Counted from the stretch's first letter, positions 8,529 through 16,961 are shown. The stretch: 64,000 nucleotides of DNA from Tessaracoccus lapidicaptus (GCF_001693815.1 NZ_MBQD01000026.1:62001-126000), one strand, 5' to 3'. Notes: generated from the letters alone by a model not told the origin. Made by a program: numbers and translations.

Positions 8529-9977
8529 ATGAGCGACTTGCGGGATCTCGGGCAGCGGCACCTCGCCGCGCTCTGGGACGCCGCGCGCTCCCTCACTCAG
8601 GATCCGGGCGCCGCGGCCCAGCGTCTCGCCACACTGGTCACCGCAGTCACCGAAGCCGAAGCCCAACTCGCCGGTCTACGCCTCCACCTGCTGCATGAGG
8701 CAAAGCTCGCCGCGGCGGAGGCCGTGATCGACGGGGTGCGGCAGTCGGTGCGCACCACGCCCGCCCAGGCCACCGCGAGCCTCCGCCTGGCCGCTGATCT
8801 GTGTGACCGGTTCCCGCTGATCGGCGCCGCCTTGAACGACGGCTTGATCTCATTGGCGCAGGCCGACGCCATCGTCACGGGCTTGCGGAAACTGCCCGGG
8901 CGATTGACCCGGGCGGAACTGACGCGTTGCGAGGAGGAGATCCTCGCCCACGTCGACACCCTGGGCCCCTCGGAACTGCGGGTGCTCGCGGCGCGGCTTG
9001 TGGAAGTGATCGACCCCGACGCATCGGACGCGGATGACGCGAAGCGCTTGGCGCGCGAGGAAGTGGCAGCGCATCGGGGCAGGTTCCTGCGGCTGGCGCC
9101 GGACTATCACGGCTCGATGCGCATCACCGGACAGTTGCCCGTCTCCGACGCGGCACTGCTGACCGCGCAACTGGACGCGTTGCTGCCCGACGCGTCCACC
9201 TACACCTCCGCCGGTGAGGCCGCGTCACGGGACGCGCGCCGCGCGGATGCGCTGGTCTTACTGATCCAGAAGGCCGCCTCCAGTGGCGCTCTGCCGGCGC
9301 ATGGTGGGGACAGGCCGCAGGTGCACGTCACCCTCGACCTCGACACCCTCAAGCAGGGCCTCGGGAAGGCCTGCCTGATCGGGGTCGACGACGTCGACGG
9401 CCTGTCCGCCGGGGAGGTCCGCCGATTGGCCTGCGACGCCGGCGTCATCCCTGTCGTGCTGGGCGGGCCATCCCGGCTGCTGGACGTGGGCCGCACCTAC
9501 CGCATGTTCACCCCCGGCCTGCGCGCCGCGCTGGTGCAGCGCGACGGTGGGTGCGCGTTCCCCGGCTGTGCGGCGACCCCGGCGTGTTGTGAGGCGCATC
9601 ACATCGTGCCGTGGTGGCAGGGCGGTGTCACGCGGCTTGGCAACGGGGTATTGCTCTGTCCGCACCACCACCGCCTGGTGGAACCGGATCCGTTGCAGTC
9701 CGAGGCGTCGCAGTGGCGGGTGGATCTGGATCCGATCACCGGGCTGCCGTGGTTCACCCCGCCCAAGCATGTTGATCCCGCGCGGCGGCCGCGGCAGCAT
9801 CGACGCTTCCGACTCCGACAGATCCAGGCCGGGGCACCACCATGCCCAGACCCCGACCCACCCGACGCTGACCCGCCGGACGTCCACCCTCCCGAGACGG
9901 AGTTGTCCGCCGCCGGCCGGCCGGACCTGGATGATCTCATCCGCCGCTCCGCCGCCATCTGGGGCGACGGCACCTGA
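8529..9977 (+). CDS. DUF222 / HNH endonuclease, 13E12 repeat family
   Basis: A 482-residue protein. Residues 1-310 form the helical DUF222 region. The C-terminal part has an HNH nuclease motif with zinc-binding cysteines: CAFPGC, then HHIVPWWQGG, then LCPHHH (roughly residues 340-385). An acidic Pro/Asp-rich tail follows. The family is common and multicopy in actinobacteria; it is the protein part of the REP13E12 repeats of mycobacteria, and its job is unknown. ATG at 8529 is chosen (AAGAAT box 7 bases upstream); TTG at 8499 would add 10 residues. It sits between two inverted copies of the palindromic repeat system, which suggests a link to repeat spread or maintenance. Confidence 0.85.
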   Translation: MSDLRDLGQRHLAALWDAARSLTQDPGAAAQRLATLVTAVTEAEAQLAGLRLHLLHEAKLAAAEAVIDGVRQSVRTTPAQATASLRLAADLCDRFPLIGAALNDGLISLAQADAIVTGLRKLPGRLTRAELTRCEEEILAHVDTLGPSELRVLAARLVEVIDPDASDADDAKRLAREEVAAHRGRFLRLAPDYHGSMRITGQLPVSDAALLTAQLDALLPDASTYTSAGEAASRDARRADALVLLIQKAASSGALPAHGGDRPQVHVTLDLDTLKQGLGKACLIGVDDVDGLSAGEVRRLACDAGVIPVVLGGPSRLLDVGRTYRMFTPGLRAALVQRDGGCAFPGCAATPACCEAHHIVPWWQGGVTRLGNGVLLCPHHHRLVEPDPLQSEASQWRVDLDPITGLPWFTPPKHVDPARRPRQHRRFRLRQIQAGAPPCPDPDPPDADPPDVHPPETELSAAGRPDLDDLIRRSAAIWGDGT

Positions 9978-10197
9978 CCTGCGCCGTCTGGGGGATCGAC
10001 GCCTGCGGCGTCGGCTTCGAGACTCGCCCGGACGGCTGCGCCGTCGGGCGCGACCTCAGCGAGCGGGGTTGGGGGATCGACGCCTGCGGCGTCGACTTCG
10101 AGACTCGCCCGGACGGCTGCGCCGTCGGGCGCGACCTCAGCGAACGGATGGGCGCGACCTCAGCGAGCGGGGCCTGCGCGGCGACGCAGTCGGAGGC
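9978..10197. repeat. Extragenic palindromic repeat array, right inner
   Basis: Two nearly identical units in the opposite orientation to the left arrays. Each holds hairpin 2 (CGACGCC, loop TGC, GGCGTCG; first at 9997-10013), GCTTCGAGACT, hairpin 1 with the ACGGC-type stem (first at about 10025-10050, loop TGC), and the core CGCGACCTCAGCGA. The array begins at the stop codon of the HNH gene. Confidence 0.88.
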
Positions 10198-10470
10198 GTT
10201 CCCGCGAGGGGGTGGGACGGTGGGGCGGCTGCGCGCAGGGACGCCCAACCCGACGATCACCCCACTGGCGTCCCGCCTAGACAAACCCGTGCCAGGGCCG
10301 CCCCGCCGGCACGCACCCGGACCCGGCCACGCCACCGCCGAAACATGTGTGGGGAGACGGGAACCGACGCTCGGGCGGCCTCGACTACTCACCCCCAGCC
10401 AGTCGGTCAGCCAAACAGGGCACCCGGCGACAAAGGCCGCCCGAGCGACGGGTCACGGCTCCCCGCACCT
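10198..10470. repeat. Conserved block, right copy
   Basis: Inverted copy of 7149-7316 with about 105 extra bases near 10330-10435. It keeps the stems GGGACGCC (10238-10245) with GGCGTCCC (10267-10274) and CGTGCC (10288-10293) with GGCACG (10308-10313). The left copy differs in the first stem by a C-to-T change that still pairs (G-U). No protein-coding signal is seen. Confidence 0.75.
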
Positions 10471-10735
10471 TCAGAGGATGGGGTCAAGGGATCGACGCCT
10501 ACGGCGTCGGCTTCGAGACTCGCCCGGGTGCTGCGCACCGGGCGCGACCTCAGCGAACGGACAGGCGCGACCTCAGCGAACGATGCAGGCGCGACCTCAG
10601 CGTACGGTGCAGGCGCGACCTCAGCGAACGATGCAGGCGCGACCTCAGCGAACGGGAAGGCGCGACCTATGCGAACGGTGCACGCGCGACGTTAGCGAGC
10701 GGGCGGGTGCGACCTCAGGGGGCGGTGGGGCGCGG
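10471..10735. repeat. Extragenic palindromic repeat array, right outer
   Basis: One full unit: hairpin 2 with loop TAC near 10490-10510, then hairpin 1 of the GGTGC/GCACC type near 10520-10545. About seven tandem units of 24 bp follow (core GCGCGACCTCAGCGAACG), decaying towards 10720. The array lies upstream of the patatin gene. Confidence 0.85.
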
Positions 10736-10775
10736 ACCAGACCCAGGTCCGACGCCGATGCACTGCGGCCCCGAT

Positions 10776-10781
10776 TAGGCT
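10776..10781 (+). promoter_or_regulatory. -10 box TAGGCT for leaderless patatin gene
   Basis: TAGGCT followed by 6 bases and GTG at 10788. Confidence 0.6.
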
Positions 10782-10787
10782 GGGCGG

Positions 10788-12269
10788 GTGGCTGGCAAGG
10801 GTTGGTTCGGGCTCCCGTTCTTCGGGCAGGGCCCACGCGACGAACGCGTGTCCTGCACGCTGTCCGGGGGCGGATCCCGGGCGAGCTTCCAGCTCGGCGC
10901 GCTCGACTATCTCTACCGCCACGACGACGACTTCACCCCCACCGCGTTCGTGGGCGCCTCCGCGGGTGCCATCCTCGCCGCGACGCTGGCGCAGTCCGCG
11001 ACCCGAGACGGACAGATCGCGTTCCTCCGCCGGCTGGACGACATCTGGATGGGCATGACCTCCCAGACGGACATGTTCACGCCGCGCCCTTGGTTCAGCC
11101 GACTGCAGGACGAGGGCCCGGCATGGTTGCAGGTGATGGCTCCCCCGCCACCGGCTCCGCGGACGCCGTGGATACGCCCGGGGATCCTGCCCTTCCGCCG
11201 CCCCTCCCCCGCGAGCCCCGTCACCCCACCGGAGCCGACGGCACTCGACCCGCTGGAATTGGCGCTGGCGCCGGACGACGAGACGGTCCGGTCGGACTGG
11301 TCCCTCGCGGTGCTGTCGGGGCTGGCCAACCAGCTGGGCCGGCTGCCGCGCATCGGCAGCGAACTGAACTCCATCTGGCACGGGGTCGAACGGTCCCGGT
11401 CCATGTACCGGCCAGGACCGATGCTCCGCGACCTCCTAGACCCCGCGACGTTCGACCCCAGCCGCGTCGCCGGCTCCGGAGCGACCCTCCGGATCGCCAT
11501 GGTGGCGCTGGAGACGGGCGAGCTGCACTTCATGACAGAGACGGGCCGGCTGGTCGACCGCACGGACCAGCCCGTAGGGCCGGAGGTCCACGACCTGCCC
11601 GTGGGTGTGCTGGCGTCGTGCGCCATCCCGGCGGTGTTCCGCCCCGTGCCGATCGGCGACCTCACCTATGTCGACGGGGGCGCGCGCGAGAACCTGCCTG
11701 CCGAACTCGCTGTGGGCCACCTGGGCGCTGGCCGCAACTACGTCATCTCGTCGCAGTCGCAGGGTGTCCCGCGCCGCGCGAGCATGGCGGACGCGGACCT
11801 GTTCAGCGTCGTCATGCGCTCCACGGAGATCCTCATCGACGAGGCCGGGCGCGACGAGCTGGCCTACGCGCACTCGGCGGGCGCGTTCGTCGTCCACCCG
11901 GAGATCGCCGTCCACGATTCGATGACGGTGCATCCTGGGTTGTTGGCGATCAACCGAGACTACGGCTGGCTGCGGGCGGCAGAACGTCACCTGGGGCTGG
12001 GCGAGAGCACAGAATCGCTGCACCGGGCGATCATCGAACTCCGCATGCGCCTCCTGCAGCTGGAGGAGCGGGTGATCGCGTCGCGGGACCCGGTGCGCAA
12101 GGACCAGCTAGCGCTGCGCAGCGCCAAGATCCAGCTCCGCGACGCTCTCCGCATGGCCCGTGACACCCCCCTGCCCGACGGCGCCGACACCTGGTGGACC
12201 ACGTGGGAGCGGCACCCCGTGCCCCCTGCCGGGGATCCGCCGTGGATGCCGTTGCCGCCACAGGGGTGA
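10788..12269 (+). CDS. Patatin-like phospholipase
   Basis: A 493-residue protein with a bacterial patatin domain. The oxyanion motif [11 protein letters not shown] is at residues 27-37, the nucleophile Ser58 is in GASAG (56-60), and the catalytic Asp296 is in VDGGAREN. These make a Ser-Asp dyad lipid acyl hydrolase. A Pro-rich linker (about residues 118-150) interrupts the domain. The C-terminal 100 residues are helical and charged. There is no signal peptide, so it is likely cytosolic or membrane-peripheral. Substrate unknown. It is followed after 16 bp by the amylosucrase gene, which has its own -10 box. Confidence 0.85.
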   Translation: MAGKGWFGLPFFGQGPRDERVSCTLSGGGSRASFQLGALDYLYRHDDDFTPTAFVGASAGAILAATLAQSATRDGQIAFLRRLDDIWMGMTSQTDMFTPRPWFSRLQDEGPAWLQVMAPPPPAPRTPWIRPGILPFRRPSPASPVTPPEPTALDPLELALAPDDETVRSDWSLAVLSGLANQLGRLPRIGSELNSIWHGVERSRSMYRPGPMLRDLLDPATFDPSRVAGSGATLRIAMVALETGELHFMTETGRLVDRTDQPVGPEVHDLPVGVLASCAIPAVFRPVPIGDLTYVDGGARENLPAELAVGHLGAGRNYVISSQSQGVPRRASMADADLFSVVMRSTEILIDEAGRDELAYAHSAGAFVVHPEIAVHDSMTVHPGLLAINRDYGWLRAAERHLGLGESTESLHRAIIELRMRLLQLEERVIASRDPVRKDQLALRSAKIQLRDALRMARDTPLPDGADTWWTTWERHPVPPAGDPPWMPLPPQG

Positions 12270-12272
12270 GAC

Positions 12273-12278
12273 TAGGCT
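12273..12278 (+). promoter_or_regulatory. -10 box TAGGCT for leaderless amylosucrase gene
   Basis: TAGGCT followed by 7 bases and GTG at 12286; fixes the start well inside the longer open frame. Confidence 0.6.
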
Positions 12279-12285
12279 GAGGCAC

Positions 12286-14145
12286 GTGAAGACGACCTTT
12301 GACCTCAGGTGGGAACGCTACGGCGCGGACCTCATCACCGCGCTGGAGAGCGTCTACGGTGAGCGCGCCTGGGAGGTGACCGATCGGGTCCGCGAGCTGG
12401 TTCGCGCGAAGTTCGACCAGCGAAGCGACGAGCTGCGGGAGCTCGACGAGGCTCGCCTGCTGCGGCCGGACTGGCTGCAGCTGCCCTCGCAGGTGGGCTA
12501 CGTCGCCTACACGGAGCGCTTCGCCGGCACGCTGGCCGGGATCACCGGGCACGTGGACTACCTGCAAGACCTGGGCGTGACCTACCTGCACCTCATGCCG
12601 TTGCTCCAGCCGCGCGAGGGCGCCAACGACGGCGGCTACGCCGTGGCCGACTACCGCACCGTCCGGCCGGACCTGGGCACGATGGCGGACCTGGAGGCGC
12701 TCACCGGCCAGCTGCGGGGGCACGGCATCTCGCTGGTGGTGGACCTAGTGCTCAACCACGTCGCCCGAGAGCACGAGTGGGCGGTCCGGGCGCGCGCCGG
12801 TGAGCAGAAGTACCGCGACTACTTCATGGTGTTCCCGGACCGGGAGATGCCGGAGCAGTACGAGGCGACGCTGCCGGAGGTGTTCCCGGACTTCGCGCCC
12901 GGCAACTTCACGTGGGACGACGACCTCGACGGCTGGGTGTGGACCACGTTCAACGACTATCAGTGGGACGTGAACTGGGCGAACCCCGACGTCTTCGTCG
13001 AGTACCTGGATCTGATCCTGGACCTGGCCAACCTGGGTGTGGAGGTGTTCCGGCTCGACGCCATCGCCTTCATCTGGAAGGAGATGGGCACCGACTGCCA
13101 GAACGAGCCGCCCGTGCACGCCATCACGCAGGCTCTGCGCCAGGCGGCGCGGATCGCGGCTCCCGCCGTCGCGTTCAAGGCGGAGGCGATCGTCGGGCCG
13201 AAGGACCTCATCGCGTACTTCGGGACCGGGGAGCACCACGGGAAGCTCTCCGACATCGCGTACCACAACTCGCTGATGGCGCAGCTGTGGTCGACGCTGG
13301 CCACCCACGACACCACGCTGCTGCGCCGGGCGCTCGGCGCGTTCCCACCGAAGCCCGCCACGGCGACGTGGGGTACCTATGTCCGCTGCCACGACGACAT
13401 CGGCTGGGCGATCGACGACGTCGACGCGGCCACGGCGGGCCTCAACGGTGCCGCGCACCGCAGGTTCCTGAGCGACTTCTACTCCGGCGAGCACCCCGGG
13501 TCCTTCGCGCGCGGGCTGGTCTTCCAAGCCAATCCCGCGACGGGTGACCGCCGCATCTCGGGCTCCCTGGCCTCACTGGCCGGCCTGGAGGCGGCGCTGA
13601 AGGCGGGGCGGCCCTACGACGTCGAGCTCGCGGTGGCGCGGATCAACCTGCTCCACGCGGTCATCGCGGGCTGGGGAGGCATCCCGCTGATCTACATGGG
13701 CGACGAGCTGGCGATGCTCAACGACCACGACTTCGCCCGCGACCCCGCGCACGCCGAGGACAACCGGTGGGTGCACCGGCCGGTCATGGACTGGGCTGCG
13801 GTCGCGGCGCTGGGCGAGAACCCGTCGTCGCCGGCGGCCCGCGTCAACGCTTGGCTGCGGCACGTGCTGGCCGTCCGGCGCGCCACGCCGCACCTGCACG
13901 CGTCCCGTGAGGCCGAGTTCCTGGAGACGGGGGATCCGCGCGTGCTGGCCGTCAGGCGCGACCATCCGCTGGGTCCCATGGTGCAGGTGTACAACTTCTC
14001 GCCGACGGAGGTGACCGTGCCGATGGGATGCCTGGCGGAGACGCTCGGCGAGACGGGACACGAGCTGCTCGACGACGTCGAGTGGGACCTGACGCCGTGG
14101 GTGATGACGCTGCGGCCGTACGCGGTCCACTGGTTCACCGCCTGA
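12286..14145 (+). CDS. Amylosucrase-type GH13 glucanotransferase
   Basis: A 619-residue GH13 (subfamily 4-like) enzyme. It has a helical N-terminal domain (about 1-90), then a barrel with [23 protein letters not shown], nucleophile Asp258 (VFRLDAIAF), acid/base Glu300 (FKAEAIVG) and stabiliser Asp371 (CHDDIGW). CHDDIGW and the N-terminal domain are hallmarks of amylosucrase, which builds alpha-1,4-glucan from sucrose; sucrose hydrolase is the main alternative. There is no signal peptide. No glycogen synthesis gene adjoins it. The GTG at 12286 is chosen from the -10 box and the [13 protein letters not shown] start. Confidence 0.85.
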   Translation: MKTTFDLRWERYGADLITALESVYGERAWEVTDRVRELVRAKFDQRSDELRELDEARLLRPDWLQLPSQVGYVAYTERFAGTLAGITGHVDYLQDLGVTYLHLMPLLQPREGANDGGYAVADYRTVRPDLGTMADLEALTGQLRGHGISLVVDLVLNHVAREHEWAVRARAGEQKYRDYFMVFPDREMPEQYEATLPEVFPDFAPGNFTWDDDLDGWVWTTFNDYQWDVNWANPDVFVEYLDLILDLANLGVEVFRLDAIAFIWKEMGTDCQNEPPVHAITQALRQAARIAAPAVAFKAEAIVGPKDLIAYFGTGEHHGKLSDIAYHNSLMAQLWSTLATHDTTLLRRALGAFPPKPATATWGTYVRCHDDIGWAIDDVDAATAGLNGAAHRRFLSDFYSGEHPGSFARGLVFQANPATGDRRISGSLASLAGLEAALKAGRPYDVELAVARINLLHAVIAGWGGIPLIYMGDELAMLNDHDFARDPAHAEDNRWVHRPVMDWAAVAALGENPSSPAARVNAWLRHVLAVRRATPHLHASREAEFLETGDPRVLAVRRDHPLGPMVQVYNFSPTEVTVPMGCLAETLGETGHELLDDVEWDLTPWVMTLRPYAVHWFTA

Positions 14146-14167
14146 GGGATCCGCGAGCGGCCGTCGG

Positions 14168-14240
14168 TGCCCCCAGCGGGGCTCGAACCCGCGACCCATG
14201 GATTAAAAGTCCACTGCTCTACCGGCTGAGCTATAGGGGC
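14168..14240 (-). tRNA. tRNA-Lys (TTT)
   Basis: A 73-base cloverleaf. Acceptor GCCCCTA pairs with TGGGGGC, the discriminator is A, and the T-loop segment is GGTTCGAGCC. The anticodon loop CTTTTAA gives TTT. CCA is not encoded. Confidence 0.95.
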
Positions 14241-14246
14241 CCGTGC

Positions 14247-14252
14247 AGTCTA
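14247..14252 (-). promoter_or_regulatory. -10 box TAGACT for tRNA-Lys
   Basis: TAGACT on the minus strand lies 6 bases before the mature tRNA 5' end. It sits within 10 bp of the divergent CAGGCT box at 14261-14266, so the two promoters must share space. Confidence 0.5.
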
Positions 14253-14260
14253 TCGCGTGG

Positions 14261-14266
14261 CAGGCT
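14261..14266 (+). promoter_or_regulatory. -10 box CAGGCT for the GroEL-apical-like gene
   Basis: CAGGCT, then 6 bases (GGGCGC), then ATG at 14273. The same 15 bases precede moaC on the other strand at 30563-30577. Confidence 0.5.
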
Positions 14267-14272
14267 GGGCGC

Positions 14273-14908
14273 ATGCCCGCCTGGTCCTGGTTCGCCATCG
14301 CCCTCACGGTCGGTGTCGGCCTGCTCGCGCTGGCGGCGACGGCCGACCGTCGCTCCAGCCGCCGGAGAGCCGGGGTCGGCGTCCCCGCCCCGCGCCGCGA
14401 TGTGCCCGACGTCGACCGCCACGTCCCGCGCTACGTCACGCAGCACGAGATCGACGCCCTACCGCGCCCCTACGACCCCGACGCCGGCCTCGGGCCTCGG
14501 ACCGGTGAGGGATTCCGGTTCGGCCACGCCCATGCGGACTTCGCCACCGCGCCCGCGGGGGCCGATCTGCGCGACCCGCTGATCCTCGTGGTCGACGGCG
14601 CCGTGACGTCAATGCGTGAACTCCTCGCCCCGCTCGGCGCCGCGACGGCCGAGCACCCGCTGGTCGTGGTGGCCGCCTCTCTGCACCCCGAGGTGATCCA
14701 GACGCTGGCCGCGAACCGGCGGGCGTTGCGCCTGCCGGTGCTCGCCGCCGTCGCCGACGCGCGCGACCGCCGTCGACTGGCGGAACTCACCGGCGGCGAG
14801 GAACTGACCGAGGCCGACCTGCGCGCCGGCTACCTGCCTGAAGCCGCCTTCGGCCGGGCCCAGCGGTGGACCAGCACCGCGACGCGCACGTGGGTCACGA
14901 CCAGCTGA
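14273..14908 (+). CDS. Membrane-anchored protein resembling an isolated GroEL apical domain
   Basis: 211 residues. Residues 4-23 form one hydrophobic N-terminal span, followed by an Arg-rich stretch (26-42) that should stay in the cytosol, and a linker to about 78. Residues 79-208 line up with the GroEL apical (substrate and GroES binding) domain as I recall it: DPLILVVDGAVTSMRELL against SPFILLADKKISNIREML, DRRRLAELTGG against the DRR...LTGG segment, and FGRAQRWTSTATRTWV against LGQAKRVVINKDTTTI. There is no equatorial or ATPase domain. Several hydrophobic substrate-binding positions appear replaced. Function is unknown; a tethered holdase or interaction module is speculation. It is divergent from tRNA-Lys. 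Confidence 0.7.
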   Translation: MPAWSWFAIALTVGVGLLALAATADRRSSRRRAGVGVPAPRRDVPDVDRHVPRYVTQHEIDALPRPYDPDAGLGPRTGEGFRFGHAHADFATAPAGADLRDPLILVVDGAVTSMRELLAPLGAATAEHPLVVVAASLHPEVIQTLAANRRALRLPVLAAVADARDRRRLAELTGGEELTEADLRAGYLPEAAFGRAQRWTSTATRTWVTTS

Positions 14909-15144
14909 ACTGAACCTCAACCACGCACCCTGAACCTCAAGTGGGACTTCAGCTGGCTTGATTCTGAGGCGCCCGGCACTTTCTCATCCTCCTCTCAGGC
15001 GGCGCAACACGCGCCACCAGCTCACATCAGCCCTTGTCAGGGCCGACCAACTGGCGGCGACCGCCCTCGAATCACACCGATGTGATTGTGATCCCGCGCC
15101 CGGCGTGTCGCGGCGAGGACTCTCAGGCAACCCTCAAGTGCCCA

Positions 15145-15174
15145 TTGTTGGGCGATGACTAGGGCTCTTAATGT
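15145..15174 (+). promoter_or_regulatory. Probable promoter of the SH3 protein gene
   Basis: TTGTTG (15145-15150), an 18-base spacer, then TAATGT (15169-15174). Transcription would start near 15181, giving a leader of about 75 bases. Confidence 0.45.
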
Positions 15175-15187
15175 CCGGGGCAGTGGC

Positions 15188-15233
15188 CGGACGTGTCGGG
15201 GGCCGACGAAGCCCCGAGGAAGCGGCACGTCCG
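15188..15233 (+). promoter_or_regulatory. Nested-stem 5' leader, possible RNA regulatory element
   Basis: Outer perfect 8-bp stem CGGACGTG (15188-15195) with CACGTCCG (15226-15233). It encloses a stacked 6-bp hairpin TCGGGG (15196-15201) with CCCCGA (15212-15217), followed by a single-stranded GGAAGCGG. A competing stem GTCCGG (15173-15178) with CCGGAC (15187-15192) would break the outer stem if the transcript starts upstream. I cannot match it to a known riboswitch class. Confidence 0.4.
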
Positions 15234-15253
15234 ACCTCACGCAAGAAACGCAC

Positions 15254-16651
15254 ATGAGGAGAGACGTGAGAACAGCACTGAAGGGCCTTCGCGGGCTGGC
15301 ATCGGCCGCCGGCATCGCGGTCCTCGTCCAGGGGCTCGGCACCCTCGCACTCGGCCCCCTGGCGGACGCTCAGCTGGGCGACGTCACGGCGACGACCGCC
15401 GTGAACATCCGCACAGCTCCGTCCACGTCCGGCTCCAAGCTGGGCCTCCTCTACCGCGGCCAGTCCCTGCCGAGCCTGGGCTCCGCCAACGGCTGGACGA
15501 AGGTGACCTACAACGGGCGCACCGCATACATCGCATCCGCGTACCTCAAGGGCGGCACCGCCGCCGCCGGCCCGTCGTCCGAGACCACCAACGGCACGAG
15601 CCAGGGCACCACGGGCGCCGTCTACACCACCGCCAACCTCAACCTGCGCACCGGCCCCTCGACGTCCGACCGCATCGGCGTCGTCGTCCAGCGCGCCACG
15701 GCGCTGCAGCTGACCGGCAAGGTGAGCGGCACCTGGGCCCAGGTCACCTACAAGGGCGTCACCTACTGGGCCGCGACCCGCTACCTCAGCGCCACCGCCG
15801 CACAGGCCTCCTCCGAGCTGCCGAAGGTGACCGGTAAGGCCCGCGCCACGACGGCCCTGATGATCCGCACCACGAACACCACCTCGTTCGTCAACCTGGG
15901 CGACGTCCCGCGCGGCACCATCCTCGACGTCACCGGCGTCGTCACCAACGGCGTCGCGCAAATCGTCTACAACGGCGCCGTCCGCTGGGTCAACGCCCGC
16001 TACCTGGTGGCCGTCGACGCCGCCACCCCTGCACCCACGGTCCCCGCGACGCCCGCCACGACCACCCGGTACGCCACGACGGTGCTGAACATTTGGACCG
16101 CCAGCAGCGGCACCTCCTTCGTCGGCGAGATCCCGAAGGGCACCGAGATCCAGGTGACGGGCGTCGTCGAGAACGGCCGCGCGCAGGCTGTCGTCAACGG
16201 TGCCGTCCGCTGGTTCACCGCACGCTACGTGTCGGCCACCAAGCCGGCCGACGGCACCGCGTCAGCCGGCAGCGGCACCACCCTGAACCGCGGCTACTCG
16301 AGCGGTCTGGACCAGACCAACGCCAACGTCCAGGCCATCACGCGCGACATCTGGAACCGCTACCCCGCCATCAAGACGATGTACGGCTGGCGCCGCGACG
16401 TCACGCCGGACCATCCGGCCGGCCGCGCCGTCGACGTGATGATCCCGTCGTACTCCTCCAACCAGGCCCTCGGCTGGGAGATCGCGAACTACTACCGGGC
16501 GCACGCCAAGGAGTACAACATCAACTACATCATCTTCGCGCAGAAGATCTGGTCGGTGGCGCGTGACTCCGAGGGATGGCGGCTGATGGCCGACCGCGGC
16601 AGCGACAACGCCAACCACTACAACCACGTCCACATCAACACCTACGGCTGA
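15254..16651 (+). CDS. Secreted multi-SH3 cell-wall protein with peptidase-like C-terminal domain
   Basis: 465 residues. A signal peptide covers about the first 38 residues (RRDVRTALKG, then a hydrophobic stretch ending ADA). Four bacterial SH3-like repeats follow; each shows a VNIRT/LNLRT-type strand (for example TTAVNIRTAPSTSGSKLG and TANLNLRTGPSTSDRIG). The last 120 residues (GYSSGLDQTN to the end) match the actinobacterial ARB-07466-like domain, with DHPAGRAVDVMIP and NHYNHVHIN giving His/Asp/His metal ligands like VanY-type peptidases. It likely acts on or binds peptidoglycan outside the cell. GTG at 15266, with AGGAG close upstream, is an alternative start. Confidence 0.82.
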   Translation: MRRDVRTALKGLRGLASAAGIAVLVQGLGTLALGPLADAQLGDVTATTAVNIRTAPSTSGSKLGLLYRGQSLPSLGSANGWTKVTYNGRTAYIASAYLKGGTAAAGPSSETTNGTSQGTTGAVYTTANLNLRTGPSTSDRIGVVVQRATALQLTGKVSGTWAQVTYKGVTYWAATRYLSATAAQASSELPKVTGKARATTALMIRTTNTTSFVNLGDVPRGTILDVTGVVTNGVAQIVYNGAVRWVNARYLVAVDAATPAPTVPATPATTTRYATTVLNIWTASSGTSFVGEIPKGTEIQVTGVVENGRAQAVVNGAVRWFTARYVSATKPADGTASAGSGTTLNRGYSSGLDQTNANVQAITRDIWNRYPAIKTMYGWRRDVTPDHPAGRAVDVMIPSYSSNQALGWEIANYYRAHAKEYNINYIIFAQKIWSVARDSEGWRLMADRGSDNANHYNHVHINTYG

Positions 16652-16668
16652 TCGGTCCACCCCTGAAC

Positions 16669-16705
16669 GCGACGGCGCCGCATTCCCCCGATGCGGCGCC
16701 GTCGC
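16669..16705 (+). terminator. Strong hairpin terminator after the SH3 protein
   Basis: Perfect 15-bp stem, arms 16669-16683 and 16691-16705 (GCGACGGCGCCGCAT and its complement) around a 7-base loop. There is no T-run, as is common in actinobacteria. Confidence 0.8.
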
Positions 16706-16720
16706 TGCGTTCCCCGGGGT

Positions 16721-16750
16721 TTGCGCGGGCCGCCGCCTACTCCCTAGACT
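16721..16750 (+). promoter_or_regulatory. Promoter of tRNA-Glu
   Basis: TTGCGC (16721-16726), an 18-base spacer, TAGACT (16745-16750); the tRNA begins 14 bases later. Confidence 0.5.
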
Positions 16751-16763
16751 GTCCACCACGCTG

Positions 16764-16836
16764 GTCCCCATCGTCTAGCGGCCTAGGACTCCGCCCTTTC
16801 ACGGCGGCAGCACGGGTTCGAATCCCGTTGGGGATG
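16764..16836 (+). tRNA. tRNA-Glu (TTC)
   Basis: 73 bases. Acceptor GTCCCCA pairs with TGGGGAT (first pair G-U), anticodon stem CCGCC/GGCGG around CTTTCAC gives TTC, and T-loop GGTTCGAATCC. Discriminator G, no encoded CCA. First of a Glu-Asp-Phe cluster typical of actinobacteria. Confidence 0.95.
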
Positions 16837-16921
16837 CTCTCGTTCCTTCCCTCGGGAAGGGGCTTGAAACCGGTAACGACAAGGGATTTCACCCGATTTC
16901 CCATCTCTGCGGGAATCACGC

Positions 16922-16927
16922 TATAGT
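16922..16927 (+). promoter_or_regulatory. -10 box TATAGT for tRNA-Asp/tRNA-Phe
   Basis: TATAGT lies 34 bases before tRNA-Asp, with a weak -35 (TTCCCA, 16898-16903) at 18 bases. It lies against one arm of an 8-bp inverted repeat, CCGGTAAC (16870-16877) with GTTACCGG (16926-16933). Confidence 0.45.
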
Positions 16928-16961
16928 TACCGGGCTGGCACGGCCAGCAGGTCAAGAAATT

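Larger units (their letters stand above)
14909..15253. other. Intergenic region before the SH3 protein
   Basis: No convincing gene. It holds a perfect inverted repeat AATCACA (15070-15076) with TGTGATT (15081-15087) around CCGA, two near copies of CTGAACCTCAA (about 14909-14940), a promoter at 15145-15174 and a structured leader at 15173-15233. Confidence 0.6.

Noticed and set aside
10540-10720. CRISPR-like look of regularly spaced 24-bp repeats
   Set aside because: The units are tandem with no unique spacers, are imperfect, and no cas genes are present.
15070-15087. AATCACA/TGTGATT inverted repeat as a CRP site
   Set aside because: The half sites are in the reverse order of TGTGA-N6-TCACA and the spacer is 4, so it does not fit the CRP/GlxR consensus; kept only as an unassigned inverted repeat.
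16870-16933. CCGGTAAC/GTTACCGG pair around the tRNA-Asp promoter as an attachment site
   Set aside because: It is an inverted 8-bp pair with no integrase gene and no direct repeat of a tRNA 3' end nearby; probably chance or a minor operator.
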